Shown here: positions 1 to 9,326 of the stretch, piece by piece | Layout of the letters: every line of letters begins with the position of its first letter | Numbering within the stretch: position 1 is the stretch's first letter | Assembly (NCBI GenBank): GCA_020073165.1 | Contig: JAIQFP010000009.1 | Coordinates: 62,001 to 126,000, forward strand | DNA from: Terriglobia bacterium | Lineage (GTDB): Bacteria > Acidobacteriota > Terriglobia > Terriglobales > Acidobacteriaceae | Direction: 5' to 3' | DNA length: 64,000 nucleotides | Notes under the pieces: generated by a model | What the model was told of the DNA's origin: nothing | Databases searched by the model: none | The model's input: the letters and a program-made list of their open reading frames with translations, nothing else | Made by a program: the position numbers and the translations under genes

Positions 1-88
1 CTCATGGCCACCTTCCCGTCCTGGTACGGAATTTTGACAACCGGAGATACCGCGGCCCATTCTACTAGATGGAGAGAGGGGGCTGACC

Positions 89-592
89 ATGGATTCGTAT
101 CTGCAACGGTTGCACGAAGCGATTACCTCGGCGACCCGCGGCATGACGATGGAAGAGCTCACGCGCCATCCGGAAGGGAAGTGGAGCGCGGCGGAGGTGC
201 TGGAGCATCTCTATCTCACCTACACCGGAACCGTGAAAGGGTTCGAGCGCTGCCTGCAAGAAGGGAAGCCGCTGGCCAGTGCGCCCACGATGAAGCAGCG
301 GTTCCAGATCGCAGTCGTGACCGGCGCGGGTTATTTTCCTGCCGGTCGGGAAGCGCCGAAGTTGTCTCGGCCCCGGGGCACGCCGGCAGACAAGGTGATA
401 GCTGACATCGGTCCACAGATCACTGCTATGGACGAAGTAATCTTAAAATGCGAAGCGCGCCACGGGAAGCGGACCCGGCTACTCGATCATCCGGTGCTCG
501 GCCCCCTCACAGCCAAGCAGTGGCGGAAGTTCCACTGGATCCACGGCTGGCACCACGTGAAGCAGATTCTGCAGCGGCGGAGGACGGGGTAA
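89..592 (+). CDS. DinB-like four-helix-bundle protein
   Basis: A 167-residue soluble protein of the DinB/DUF1569 type. These are four-helix bundles that often bind a metal through three histidines. Candidate ligands are H40 (in AEVLEH) and the HxxxH pair H152/H156 near the C-terminus, which fits the family pattern. The ATG follows a purine-rich ribosome site (gagagaggggg, about 8 nt upstream). A TTGACA hexamer at 34-39 may be a -35 box, but the matching -10 is weak. The substrate is unknown; relatives include thiol transferases and many uncharacterised proteins. The gene stands alone, 160 bp before the kinase. Confidence 0.75.
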   Translation: MDSYLQRLHEAITSATRGMTMEELTRHPEGKWSAAEVLEHLYLTYTGTVKGFERCLQEGKPLASAPTMKQRFQIAVVTGAGYFPAGREAPKLSRPRGTPADKVIADIGPQITAMDEVILKCEARHGKRTRLLDHPVLGPLTAKQWRKFHWIHGWHHVKQILQRRRTG

Positions 593-751
593 GAAGCGTT
601 CCAGGTTTCCGCACCGGCCTGCGTCGTGAATGACATTGACTTGCCTGGAGCCTGCTCCTAAGATTCTCGCGCCGGGAGTGGGAGCCCTGTTCGCCTGGTC
701 GGCCAGACCATCTCGCATTACCGCATCATCGAAAAGCTGGGGGGAGGCGGG

Positions 752-3112
752 ATGGGTGTGGTCTATAAGGCTGAGGACACGTCGCTCGGCCGCTTCGTCG
801 CCTTGAAGTTTCTTCCTGAGGATGTTGCCCAAGATCCACAGTCCCTAGAGCGTTTTCGCCGGGAGGCCCGCGCCGCCTCCTCGCTGAACCATCCCAACAT
901 CTGCACCATCTACGAAATCTCGGAGCACGAGGGCAAGCGCTTCATTGCCATGGAGTACCTGGACGGGGTCACCTTGAAGCACCGCATTGCCGGGAGTCCC
1001 GTGGAGTCAGAGACGCTCCTCAGCTTGGGCATTGAGATTGCCGACGCCCTTGATGCAGCCCACGCCGAAGGTATCGTCCATCGCGACATCAAGCCGGCAA
1101 ATGTCTTCGTCACCAAGCGCGGACACGCCAAGGTGCTGGACTTCGGCCTGGCCAAGGTCACGCCCCAGCTCGGGTCGGCCAGCCAGGTCGCCGCGGAGAA
1201 CACGCGCTCATTTTCCAAAGTCCCTGAAGAACATCTCACCAGCCCAGGCGCGGCCATGGGAACTGTGGCCTACATGTCGCCGGAGCAGGTGCTGGGCAAA
1301 CCGCTCGATGCGCGCACCGATCTGTTCTCCTTTGGGGTGCTGCTATATGAGATGGCTACGGGACATCTGCCCTTTCGGGGAGAGACCTCGGGAGCCATCT
1401 TCGACGCCATTCTGCATAGCCCTCCAACTTCAGCGGTACGCCTTAACCCGGGGATACCACTTGAACTGGAACACATTATCCACAAAGCTCTGGAGAAGGA
1501 TCGGGAGGTTCGATATCAGCATGCCTCCGAGATGAAGGCTGATCTCACTCGGGCAAAGCGGGACTCGGATTCCGCGCGCATTGCCGGGTTGGAGGTCCGA
1601 GGCTCCGAAATCGCTGCTAGTAAGGGGCACCGATTCTCAAGGAACGTGGTCTGGTTGGCAGTCATTCTTGGCGTGGTGGCGACGGCCGTTCTCCTCTGGC
1701 AGGGCAAGCGCCACGCCACATTCTCCCTTACCTCGGCAAATCCCACGAGCGTCGCGGTCTTGCCCTTTCAGAACGTCGGAGCCGACAAGGACTCCGACTT
1801 TCTGCGCCTCGCCTTGCCCGATGAAATCGCCACTACCTTGAGCTACGTGCGGTCGTTATCGATTCGCCCTTTCGCCACCACCAGCAAGTACGCCTCTGCC
1901 AATTTGGATTTGCAGCAAGCTGGCCGGGAAATGGGCGTGAACGATATCGTGACCGGCCATTACTTGAAAGAAGGCGATCAGTTGGAGATCACCGTAGAAG
2001 CTGTGGACCTGAAAAACAACCGCGTCCTTTGGCACGAGACGCTGAACGTTCCAGCGGCAGACCTAGTCTCCATGCGCGGACAGGTTACGTCCAAGGTCCG
2101 ACAGGGCCTAGTCCCGCTGCTGGGAGTGGCGACAAGCCCGGGAGACGACGGCACGCCCCCCAAGAGCGAAGAAGCGTACGATCTCTATCTGCGCAGCATC
2201 GCCGTCCCGCACGATGCCGTACCCAACAAAGAAGCTATTGCGATGCTAGAGCGGTCCGTGGGGCTGGACCCGAGCTACGCGCCGAGCTGGGCCGCTCTCG
2301 GGCTGCGGTACTACTACGAGTCTGTGCATTACGGCGGAGGCCAAGCACTGTTTCAGCGCTCCACCTCGGCGTACGAACGCGCCCTGGCTCTTGATCCCAA
2401 CTTGCTTCTTGCAAATACACAAATGATCATAAATCGGGTGGAGCAGGGCGATTTGGCTAGGGCCTACGCCGAGGCGCAGACGCTACTCAAACGACACCCG
2501 GAGAGTGGCCAAGCTCATTTTGCCTTGTCGTATGTTCAACGTTATGCCGGACTCCTCAATGATTCCATGCACGAATGCGAGACTGCATTGACCTTGAACC
2601 CCGGTGAATATAGCTATCGGTCCTGTGCCTGGGGATTCCTGCAACTCGGGAAAACCGACCGAGCCATGGATTTTGTCCGGCTCGATGCTGGATCGGAATG
2701 GGCGACCTTCATTACTCCGCAGATATTGTTAGCGGCGGGGAAGGTCACTGAAGCAAAAGACAGCATACGAGCGATGCCCGCCAGTCCTCAATATCACCGC
2801 GATGTCCTGGAAGCTTGCCTGCAGATCCGGCCTTCCTCGGAGCTAGATCGGATCGCCCACGAGGCCGAAACCAGTTTGCTCGAGGTTGCTGATCCCGAGC
2901 GACGCTTCAACCAGGCAGCCATTCTGGCCTACTGTGGTGAGAACGAGATTGCTTTCCGCCTACTGAAAACCGCTGTCGCACATAACTATTGTGCCTACTC
3001 TGCATTGCAATCGGACCCCTTGCTGGCGAAGCTTCGTGGAACCCCCGGGTTCGACCAGTTGCTATCGGAAGCCAAGGCCTGCCAGCAGAGATTTCTGGGC
3101 CAGCAGAATTGA
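752..3112 (+). CDS. Membrane Ser/Thr protein kinase with TolB-like and TPR domains
   Basis: A Hanks-type kinase. The HRDIKPAN catalytic loop is near residue 110, DFG near 130 and MSPEQ after about 175. A single membrane segment (about 298-316) is followed by an extracytoplasmic TolB/FlgO-like domain beginning [11 protein letters not shown], and then TPR-type helical repeats to the end. This kinase-sensor layout is abundant in Acidobacteriota. The first ATG lies inside the glycine-rich nucleotide loop. The frame is open from 662 and codes for the normal start of the domain ([19 protein letters not shown]), but contains no ATG, GTG or TTG. The true start is therefore probably upstream, perhaps CTG at 695 after GGGAG, or a frameshift is present. 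Coordinates use the conservative ATG. Confidence 0.85.
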   Translation: MGVVYKAEDTSLGRFVALKFLPEDVAQDPQSLERFRREARAASSLNHPNICTIYEISEHEGKRFIAMEYLDGVTLKHRIAGSPVESETLLSLGIEIADALDAAHAEGIVHRDIKPANVFVTKRGHAKVLDFGLAKVTPQLGSASQVAAENTRSFSKVPEEHLTSPGAAMGTVAYMSPEQVLGKPLDARTDLFSFGVLLYEMATGHLPFRGETSGAIFDAILHSPPTSAVRLNPGIPLELEHIIHKALEKDREVRYQHASEMKADLTRAKRDSDSARIAGLEVRGSEIAASKGHRFSRNVVWLAVILGVVATAVLLWQGKRHATFSLTSANPTSVAVLPFQNVGADKDSDFLRLALPDEIATTLSYVRSLSIRPFATTSKYASANLDLQQAGREMGVNDIVTGHYLKEGDQLEITVEAVDLKNNRVLWHETLNVPAADLVSMRGQVTSKVRQGLVPLLGVATSPGDDGTPPKSEEAYDLYLRSIAVPHDAVPNKEAIAMLERSVGLDPSYAPSWAALGLRYYYESVHYGGGQALFQRSTSAYERALALDPNLLLANTQMIINRVEQGDLARAYAEAQTLLKRHPESGQAHFALSYVQRYAGLLNDSMHECETALTLNPGEYSYRSCAWGFLQLGKTDRAMDFVRLDAGSEWATFITPQILLAAGKVTEAKDSIRAMPASPQYHRDVLEACLQIRPSSELDRIAHEAETSLLEVADPERRFNQAAILAYCGENEIAFRLLKTAVAHNYCAYSALQSDPLLAKLRGTPGFDQLLSEAKACQQRFLGQQN

Positions 3113-3145
3113 AACGAAAAAGCCTCCGGCAGGCGCCGGAGGCTT
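3113..3145 (-). terminator. Intrinsic terminator of the 3168-3890 gene
   Basis: A perfect 11-bp stem (3120-3130 with 3135-3145) with a 4-nt loop, rich in GC. Read on the minus strand it is followed by TTTTTCGTTTC, a good U-tract. It lies 23 bp past the stop of the minus-strand gene. It also sits just after the convergent kinase gene and could stop both transcripts. Confidence 0.75.
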
Positions 3146-3167
3146 GGACTTCAAGGCGCGCTTTGCT

Positions 3168-3890
3168 CTACTCCCGCTTGCTCGACGGGACGCCTTCTTT
3201 GCGAGCCTGCTCCTGCAGGTCATCCAGTTGCTGCTTGGCGTCGTCTACCGCCTTTTGCTTGTCGGCAATCTGCTTCTTGTACTGGGCGTCTTCCTGATCC
3301 CAGGCGCCGGAGTTGCGCAGGCGGTTGCCGGCATCGGCGTAGAAGGCGGCGGCGCGCAGGCGGTATTCGCGCTGGGCGACGTCCAACTCGCGGTTCAGCA
3401 GGTCAATCTTGTCTTTCTGCGCGGAAATCTTTTTCTCCCAGTCGTCGTAGGCCTTCTGCCGATCTTCGGCAGACTGTTCAGGACTGGTTTCCTTTTCCTT
3501 CGCAGAGTCGTCGGACTGCTGCTCCGGCTGAGCAGCGGCCTGCGCCTGCTCACCGCTAGGCGGTGCGGCCTGGGCGTCGCCCTCACCGTCGGGGCTGCCA
3601 TCGGCACGTCCCGCGTTGCTGAGCTCAGGGTTGTCCTCGGTGCTGCTCGGTGTGTCGGCAGGTGTGTCCGCGGTCTTGGCCTCCGGCTCTGCGGGTGCGT
3701 TCTCCGAGACGTTGATTTTGCTTTGCTTTGGTAGATTGTCATTGTCGAACTGCTTGGCCGCCGGTTGCTTCTTCTCCTTGCGGACCGAGCGGGCATAATC
3801 GCCCAGCGAACCCGACTGGGCAACCGCCAGCGTGCCCAGCGCTGCCGCCAGAATAACCGCAGCCACCCAAACGTATGCGATGCGCTTCAT
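3168..3890 (-). CDS. Secreted acidic coiled-coil protein, function unknown
   Basis: 240 residues. An N-terminal signal peptide (MKRIAYVWVAAVILAAALG, cleavage likely after AVAQ) targets it to the periplasm. The middle (about 50-150) is low-complexity and rich in Pro, Ala, Glu and Ser. The C-terminal third is charged and strongly helical, with a heptad-like pattern (KKISAQKDKIDLLNRELDVA), so it is probably a coiled coil. I recognise no enzyme motif. Similar small signal-peptide coiled-coil proteins are common in Acidobacteriota. The gene is monocistronic with its own terminator. Confidence 0.7.
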   Translation of the reverse strand: MKRIAYVWVAAVILAAALGTLAVAQSGSLGDYARSVRKEKKQPAAKQFDNDNLPKQSKINVSENAPAEPEAKTADTPADTPSSTEDNPELSNAGRADGSPDGEGDAQAAPPSGEQAQAAAQPEQQSDDSAKEKETSPEQSAEDRQKAYDDWEKKISAQKDKIDLLNRELDVAQREYRLRAAAFYADAGNRLRNSGAWDQEDAQYKKQIADKQKAVDDAKQQLDDLQEQARKEGVPSSKRE

Positions 3891-3953
3891 AGTTGCTCCA
3901 TCCTTTGTGCCGTTAACGCCCGCGAACGCGGGGCGCAGCGGCCCTTAGTCAAA

Positions 3954-4814
3954 TCAAGCTTGCGACGCGGCCTTCGCGGCTCCTGCGCCGGCGAGAAAGC
4001 CACCAATCGTGCGACCTAAATGTGCCGATTCCGCGGCAATATCCGCCGCCAGTTGCCGCGCCAATTCCGGGTCGCGGTTGGCTGCCAGCTGCTGCGCATA
4101 GCCCGAGATCGTAGCCAGGGAATTACGCAGCTCCAGCGCCATCTCGGCCGACATTTCGCCACGCAATTCCTGCTGCCGGCGAATCTCCGCGATTTCCGTC
4201 TGATCATTGATCAGACAAGCGGCACCCAGAACGTCGCCGTTGGGTGCGTACACCGAGGTTACTGTGATGTCCAACATCCGTTCGCCGCCGGACGGGGTCA
4301 CATAGCGAGCTTCCAGACGTCGCGAGGGCGTTTGCTCCCGCAAGCTGGCCTGAACCGCTTCGGCCAGGCTCATCGGCGACCCCGATCCGGAGAGCAGCGA
4401 CGCGCTCCGAAAGATCTCCGCCGTGTTCATTCCGATGGGCGACGCAAATCCCAGAATCTGTTTGGCCGCGGCGTTGGCCTGGCGAATCAGTCCGTTCGGG
4501 GTGAAGAACATTACGCCGCTCGACAAATTCGAGAGCACGGCGGCGCTGATGTTTTCCGAGGTCTTGGCGCGGCGGCGCTCCATCTGCTGCTCACTCAGCA
4601 ACTCGTGCTTCTGCTGCTTGAGTTGCTGAATGACCGCGTGATAGGTGTGCAGGGGAAATTTTTCCGGCGAAGAAGAGTCCTCGGTCAGAGACGCTTCTTC
4701 AGTCAGAGAACGGCGCATGCGGCGCATCAGCAGAGTGCCCATGACAAAGGCGAAGGCTGCGGCCACAAACGCCAGCCCCATGCGCAGCAGGATGGGATTG
4801 CTCAGCAGCCTCAC
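3954..4814 (-). CDS. Membrane PAS-domain protein with degenerate HisKA helix
   Basis: 286 residues: one N-terminal membrane helix (about 11-30), a linker helix, a PAS domain (about 90-205, containing SGVMFFTPNGLIRQAN and a PAC-like end), then a HisKA-type dimerisation hairpin (about 215-275). In the H-box the usual H-E-L-R-N is replaced by A-L-E-L-R-N, with Leu227 where the phosphorylated His should be. No ATPase domain follows. It therefore cannot be a normal histidine kinase and may be a dimeric sensor or scaffold. Its start overlaps the stop of pilD by 4 nt (ATGA), so the two are translationally coupled, suggesting a role tied to type IV pili or secretion. Confidence 0.75.
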   Translation of the reverse strand: MRLLSNPILLRMGLAFVAAAFAFVMGTLLMRRMRRSLTEEASLTEDSSSPEKFPLHTYHAVIQQLKQQKHELLSEQQMERRRAKTSENISAAVLSNLSSGVMFFTPNGLIRQANAAAKQILGFASPIGMNTAEIFRSASLLSGSGSPMSLAEAVQASLREQTPSRRLEARYVTPSGGERMLDITVTSVYAPNGDVLGAACLINDQTEIAEIRRQQELRGEMSAEMALELRNSLATISGYAQQLAANRDPELARQLAADIAAESAHLGRTIGGFLAGAGAAKAASQA

Positions 4815-5734
4815 ATCAGCCCCCAGTACCAGCGCAGGAACTGGTTGCCAAAAAAGAAAGCGACCATCGCCATGCTGCCGAGGAAAACACCGAATGGCAT
4901 CTGGTGCCGGCGCAGCGCGATGGCAGCCGACCCCCAGGCGCGGTGGCGAGCTTCGCGAACGGTTTCATGGTGACGGGCCACGCGCCGGCGTGTACGTTTG
5001 ACCCAAATGATGAATACGGTCGACAGTCCCACGATCGATCCCGCAATGGAGGCGGCAAACAGGGTGAAGATCGTAAGCTTGAATCCCAGAAACGCCCCGA
5101 TCATCGCCATCAGCTTCACGTCGCCGAAGCCCATGCCTTCCACGCCGCGCGCCCGCAGATAAATCGCTCCGGCGCCGTAAACGAACGACGCCCCGGCCGC
5201 AGTCCCCAGCAGCGCATCCAGCAGCGACAGCAGGTGGGCGGAAACATCCGAGCTGACAGGCAGGGAAATCAGGCCGGGCAGCAACTGCGAAGCCAGATCG
5301 TTCACCGGCACCACCAGGCTGAACAGCAGCCCCAGCACCAGACCGGGAAGCGTCATTTTGTCCGGCAGAAGTTGGGTTTCGGCGTCAGTGAAGATCAAGC
5401 CCAACAGTAAGAATCCGAAGGTGCAGTATTTGAGGGTGGCCAGGGTGAGGCCGAAATGGGCGTAGCAGGCGAGAAACAGGGCGCCGGTCAGCAGTTCCAC
5501 CACCAGGTAGCGGGGCGTAATGCACGCCTTGCACCGGCGACAGCGGCCGCCCAGAATCAACCAGCTCAGCACGGGAATATTGTCGTAGAAGCGAATCGGT
5601 TGGTGGCATGCCGGGCACGCAGAACTCGGAAGCACCACCGAAAGATCGCGTGGCAGCCGGTAGATACACACGTTCAGGAAGCTGCCGAAGGCCAGCCCCA
5701 CCGCGAAAATCGCCAATGCCAAAGCAGGGTCCAC
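4811..5734 (-). CDS. pilD: Prepilin leader peptidase / N-methyltransferase
   Basis: An inner-membrane aspartyl protease that cleaves type IV prepilins and pseudopilins after Gly and methylates the new N-terminus. It has the N-terminal GSFLNVCIYRLP motif, two zinc-binding CxxC pairs (CPACH and CRRCKAC), and both catalytic Asp motifs (TDAETQLLPD and GFGDVKLM). About eight membrane helices are visible. The stretch between the two Asp motifs is longer than usual by a few dozen residues. Likely substrates are the two pseudopilins at 51.5-52.4 kb. It is cotranscribed with the PAS protein. Confidence 0.93.
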   Translation of the reverse strand: MDPALALAIFAVGLAFGSFLNVCIYRLPRDLSVVLPSSACPACHQPIRFYDNIPVLSWLILGGRCRRCKACITPRYLVVELLTGALFLACYAHFGLTLATLKYCTFGFLLLGLIFTDAETQLLPDKMTLPGLVLGLLFSLVVPVNDLASQLLPGLISLPVSSDVSAHLLSLLDALLGTAAGASFVYGAGAIYLRARGVEGMGFGDVKLMAMIGAFLGFKLTIFTLFAASIAGSIVGLSTVFIIWVKRTRRRVARHHETVREARHRAWGSAAIALRRHQMPFGVFLGSMAMVAFFFGNQFLRWYWGLM

Positions 5735-6033
5735 CGTGCCCTTTGCTCAAGAGTGCAGAATTTCTGCTGGTTTGGCCTCGATTATACGGTGAATACGCGG
5801 GCAGAACCCAAGGTACCAAAGGCATTGTACGGATGGGCACCGTGGGCTAAGGGGTTGCTGCGGCCGGACTTACTCCCGCACGGATGGTGACGGGTTTGGT
5901 GCGGTCCTCAACCACGCTGGCACGAATGGCTACGGCGAACTGACTTTTCTCGGGTCGTGGTCCCCCGACGTCGCAACCTGGCCCAGCCGTTTTGTTCCGG
6001 GCCAGGCTGCCGGCGCAAGGTGCCTGTCTTCGC
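5735..6033. other. Intergenic region upstream of pilD, no gene seen
   Basis: About 300 bp between pilD and the cytochrome gene, both on the minus strand. It should hold the pilD promoter and the end of the cytochrome transcript. I see no RNA gene, clear hairpin terminator or convincing reading frame. Confidence 0.5.
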
Positions 6034-6471
6034 TCACTTGGCTTGCAGAGACTCGATATAGCTGTTGAGGTTGGTAACCCGCTGCTGCACCTCCGCCTCG
6101 TGCCCGCCGCTCATGCTCCAGAACAGCTTGCCCCATACCGGCATGTCCTTGGAGCCGTGAGCCGGGAGATTGGCCTCACCGCGGAGGGTGGCGGCAACTT
6201 TCATACTTGGATAATGGCCCCCATTGTTCTTGCTGAGCATAGTCAGATCGGTTGGCGGAGTCTTCAGCGCTTCCGCTGCGGGGCCTCCGCCTTTGCCGTC
6301 CGTTCCGTGGCAGACCGCACAGTACGTCTTGTACATCTCCTGCCCGGAGGCCGCAGACGTGGCTTTGATGGGAACGTGCTTGATCGTTGTCTTCGGTTGC
6401 TCCTGCGCTCCCAGTGTGAGCGCAAACACAATCAGGGCCCCTACGATCCAAATGAGTTTCCGAGTGGACAT
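6034..6471 (-). CDS. Small secreted c-type cytochrome
   Basis: About 145 residues from the chosen ATG, with a signal peptide (MSTRKLIWIVGALIVFAL) and one haem-binding CAVCH motif near residue 52. A Met in the C-terminal half (e.g. in KDMPVWG) probably gives the second haem ligand. This is a class I, mono-haem periplasmic cytochrome of the cbb3/alcohol-dehydrogenase subunit type, expected to carry electrons. The ATG at 6471 is preceded by AAGGAGA at good spacing; the frame extends 17 codons further upstream without a ribosome site. No oxidase gene is adjacent. Confidence 0.88.
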   Translation of the reverse strand: MSTRKLIWIVGALIVFALTLGAQEQPKTTIKHVPIKATSAASGQEMYKTYCAVCHGTDGKGGGPAAEALKTPPTDLTMLSKNNGGHYPSMKVAATLRGEANLPAHGSKDMPVWGKLFWSMSGGHEAEVQQRVTNLNSYIESLQAK

Positions 6472-6626
6472 GTGTCTCTCCTTAGGACTGCGCGAAGAAC
6501 TGGACGCAATGACTGCTAACACTCCAGTCTAGGGGTGAATTGTACGCCCGACTGTGAGGTTGATCACAAGCAGATGTGCTAACCAGGCGGGAACCGGCAA
6601 GCGGAAGAAAATCAGGGACAAAGAAA

Positions 6627-6649
6627 GGGCGCAGCCCGGGGCTGCGCCC
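6627..6649 (-). terminator. Intrinsic terminator of the BON lipoprotein gene
   Basis: An 11-bp inverted repeat (6627-6637 with 6639-6649), nearly all G and C. On the minus strand it is followed by TTTCTTTG. It lies 19 bp past the stop of the minus-strand lipoprotein gene. Confidence 0.7.
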
Positions 6650-6667
6650 GCTTTCCCAGTATGTGAG

Positions 6668-7732
6668 CTACTGATTGACTTCCATCTTCTGACGTCCTTC
6701 GTTCGGGCCCTTGGCGGGAATGACCGTCAGAGGCGCCTGCAAGGTGAAGTTGAGCACGGTTTCCGAAGGCAGCTTGATCTGCTGGCCTTTGGTGGCTGCT
6801 TGCACGCCGCCACCCAATCCGCCTCCAGCAGCGGCGCCAATCGCCGCACCTTTGCCTCCACCGGCGATCGCGCCAATGATGGCTCCGATTCCAGCGCCGG
6901 CCCCCACCTTCTCAGCCGTGTTCGTGCCACGGGAAGCGCCTTCGCGCTTGTACTGGTCGGTCTGGAGGTTGTACGACTTGCCTCCGACCGAGATACGGTC
7001 CAGTTGCAGTGCCAGCACCGACTTCCCGGCAAACTTCCCGGCGCTCTTCACGTCGACGATATGGCCCTCGACGTCATAGCCCGCGGGGATGACCACGTCG
7101 CCCTCATAGGCCAGGGGAGAATCCAGGGTGGCGTGGAAGGTCTGGCCAGGCTGGCTGGTTTCAGTATTGATCGAGTCCACCAGGCGCACTGCCAGGGTTG
7201 TGCCGGAAGGAATGGTCACCTTCTGTGGCGGAGGTGGAGGTGGAGGCGTGGTCGGAGCCGGCGTCGATGCCGCGACCGGTGTGGTCGTTGCTGCCGGCGC
7301 GGCTACGGGCGCGGGGGCGTTGTCGCTGGCGGAAGTTGGCAGGGTGCGCGCCCGAGGCGTGCTGCGATGCCGCTTGGGAGCCGGGCTCGGCTTGGCCTGC
7401 TCTTCCGGGGCGGGCTGCTCCTGAGCCGTCTCGGCCGGCGCTGGGGCCACCTGCAGGTTGTTTATGACCTGCTTCACGCCCGGGACGGTTGCCGCGTAAC
7501 GTCCCGCCGCTGTACGCTGGTTCTCATTGTCCACGGTGCCGGAGAGGGTGACGGTTCCGTTCGCGGCTTGCACTCCCAGTTGCTTGCCCTGCAACCCGGA
7601 GTCCGCACTGAAACTGCTCTGCACGTCGCTGGTAATCTGTGCGTCATTCGGGGCCTTGGTACAGCCCACGGCTACTCCCAAGACCAATACCAGCGCAAGT
7701 ACGCTGAGGTAGGGGGAAACTCTCACCTTCAT
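6668..7732 (-). CDS. BON-domain lipoprotein with glycine-zipper segment
   Basis: 354 residues. The signal peptide ends in a lipobox (VAVGC, Cys at about 24), so the protein should be lipid-anchored. A BON domain (about 30-95), a fold that binds phospholipid surfaces in OsmY-like proteins, comes first. A long Pro/Ala-rich linker follows, then a beta-rich region (about 170-270) and a glycine-zipper stretch (about 275-312) that may insert in the membrane. Likely a cell-envelope protein of unknown exact role. Its own terminator follows. Confidence 0.75.
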   Translation of the reverse strand: MKVRVSPYLSVLALVLVLGVAVGCTKAPNDAQITSDVQSSFSADSGLQGKQLGVQAANGTVTLSGTVDNENQRTAAGRYAATVPGVKQVINNLQVAPAPAETAQEQPAPEEQAKPSPAPKRHRSTPRARTLPTSASDNAPAPVAAPAATTTPVAASTPAPTTPPPPPPPQKVTIPSGTTLAVRLVDSINTETSQPGQTFHATLDSPLAYEGDVVIPAGYDVEGHIVDVKSAGKFAGKSVLALQLDRISVGGKSYNLQTDQYKREGASRGTNTAEKVGAGAGIGAIIGAIAGGGKGAAIGAAAGGGLGGGVQAATKGQQIKLPSETVLNFTLQAPLTVIPAKGPNEGRQKMEVNQ

Positions 7733-7916
7733 AAGAACACTCCTAAATTGTCTAAACCCGATACTGCTAGTTTAGATGCGAAATCAGGTTTGTCCCCAGG
7801 CAAAATTGTGGACAGCAACGTCCCGTGCATCAGGTCTGTAAACGGTCTGGAACAAAGCGGTTACGTCCCGGTGGCGTGATTCCTTTTGGAACACCGGGGT
7901 TTACCCTTGCCCGCGC

Positions 7917-8453
7917 TCAGTTCTGATGGAGGAACTTGTAGTCGAGAATGGAAGCCGCCAGTCCCACCGATTCCGGCGTATTGTGGGCCTGCTTGGAGCG
8001 AATGATGCGCCCCTGGCATAGAACATTGCTGTTCTTTTGCCCGGAAATCTCTTCCGGCATTTCGAACACCATCTCCACCAGCGTGTTCTCGGGCAACTCT
8101 TGCGGCCCTTGAAAAAGCACCCCAGATTGGCTCAGGTTCTCGATCGTGCCTTCCAACCAACTGCCCAGGTTCTTGACGCGATAGCGCACCGGAACGTCCA
8201 GCTTGAGGCGGCGCGCCCGGGGAACCCAGGTTGGTTTCTTGTTGTGGCTGCGGCTACTGCGCCGCGTGGTCGTAGTCTCAGGCGCGCTGTGATCCACGCG
8301 TTCGATGCGCCGCATGGTCTTCCAGTCGTACTTGTACTGCGCCGCGCAAAGCAGGCAAACCTGGTAGTAGTGGCCATCGGCCGCGCGCCGCGGCCAGGAA
8401 AACTCGTGCGAGCAGCGCCCTAGCATGAGAACGTCCAGTAGCTTCTGAGCCAT
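7917..8453 (-). CDS. PilZ-domain protein, putative c-di-GMP receptor
   Basis: 178 residues. The C-terminal part (about 80-175) is a PilZ domain: an Arg-rich start (RARRLKLDVPVRYR) and the NLSQSGVLF motif, matching the RxxxR and (D/N)xSxxG signatures that bind cyclic di-GMP. The N-terminal part has CSH and CLLC about 18 residues apart, possibly a small metal site. Probably a cytoplasmic effector of c-di-GMP. The window also encodes an HD-GYP phosphodiesterase and YajQ. Alternative: a PilZ fold that no longer binds the nucleotide. Confidence 0.8.
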   Translation of the reverse strand: MAQKLLDVLMLGRCSHEFSWPRRAADGHYYQVCLLCAAQYKYDWKTMRRIERVDHSAPETTTTRRSSRSHNKKPTWVPRARRLKLDVPVRYRVKNLGSWLEGTIENLSQSGVLFQGPQELPENTLVEMVFEMPEEISGQKNSNVLCQGRIIRSKQAHNTPESVGLAASILDYKFLHQN

Positions 8454-8617
8454 GTTCGTGCTTTCCCGGTGCCAACACCGGAAGACCCATCATCTAACGG
8501 CGCGGCGAACTTGGGTAGGTTACTTTCGTGTGGTGGGGTTGCTAATCTGGGCGCAACCGGACCGCTGTCCGTCGTTTGTATCGGTTTCATGGTGATTTCT
8601 GAAGCCCGTCATCGGTC

Positions 8618-9235
8618 TTGTATCATCATCCGGTGGGCGATCTGACCGCTTTCATCCTTGCCGGCGGCAAGAGCACGCGCATGGGCACCGACAAGGCGTT
8701 TCTCCAACTGGAGGGCCATACTTTGCTGGAGCGTGCGACGGAGATGGCGCGCGCGGTAGCGGGGGAAGTGCGGGTCGTGGGAGACCCGGCCAAGTTCGCG
8801 AACTTCGGCCGAGCGGTCGAGGATGTGTACCCGGAACGCGGTCCCCTGGGCGGCATCCACGCCGCTCTTAGTACCACGAGCACGGAACTGAACCTGATGC
8901 TGGCGGTCGATCTCCCTTTCATGGAAGCCCGCTTCCTGGCGTATCTAGTCAGTCAGGCGCGGGCAACCGGAGCAGTGGTCACCGTGCCGCGCGCAGCCGG
9001 AGGATTCCAGCCGCTCTGTGCACTTTACCGCCGGGAGTTTGCCTCCCTGGCTGAGCAGTCGCTGCGCGCGGGAAGAAACAAGATTGATCCCCTCTTCACC
9101 CAGGTTGAGACGCGAGTTCTGGAGGAAGCGGAATTAGCGCGTCTGGGCTTCTCTGCCGAGATCTTTCGCAACCTGAATACGCCCGAGGACTTTGCGCAGG
9201 CGAATCAAAACACCCAGCGAACTCAGCCAAAGTAA
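8618..9235 (+). CDS. mobA: Molybdenum cofactor guanylyltransferase
   Basis: Transfers GMP from GTP to molybdopterin to give the MGD cofactor. It has the nucleotidyltransferase signature LAGGKSTRMGTDKA near the N-terminus, GPLGGIHAAL in the middle and the metal-binding region VDLPFM. The length (about 205) is normal. The frame can start at TTG 8618 or, five codons later, at GTG 8633; neither has a clear ribosome site and GTG fits the family start (GDLTAFILAGG) better. No other Mo-cofactor gene is in the window. Confidence 0.87.
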   Translation: MYHHPVGDLTAFILAGGKSTRMGTDKAFLQLEGHTLLERATEMARAVAGEVRVVGDPAKFANFGRAVEDVYPERGPLGGIHAALSTTSTELNLMLAVDLPFMEARFLAYLVSQARATGAVVTVPRAAGGFQPLCALYRREFASLAEQSLRAGRNKIDPLFTQVETRVLEEAELARLGFSAEIFRNLNTPEDFAQANQNTQRTQPK

Positions 9236-9326
9236 GCAAGCTGTTCGCGCCCGCCGAAAAGTTTATTATTAAGGTCAGCGATTGTTGGGGGACTGGGGAC
9301 CAGAGCGAACCATCGAGAGCCGAAGC

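Noticed and set aside
4-405. 133-codon frame at the window start
   Set aside because: It overlaps the DinB-like gene in another frame, is Arg/Ala-rich and lacks a ribosome site.
6554-7879. A 441-codon + strand frame opposite the BON lipoprotein gene
   Set aside because: The lipoprotein on the minus strand has a signal peptide, a lipobox and a BON domain; the opposite frame is compositionally biased and domainless.
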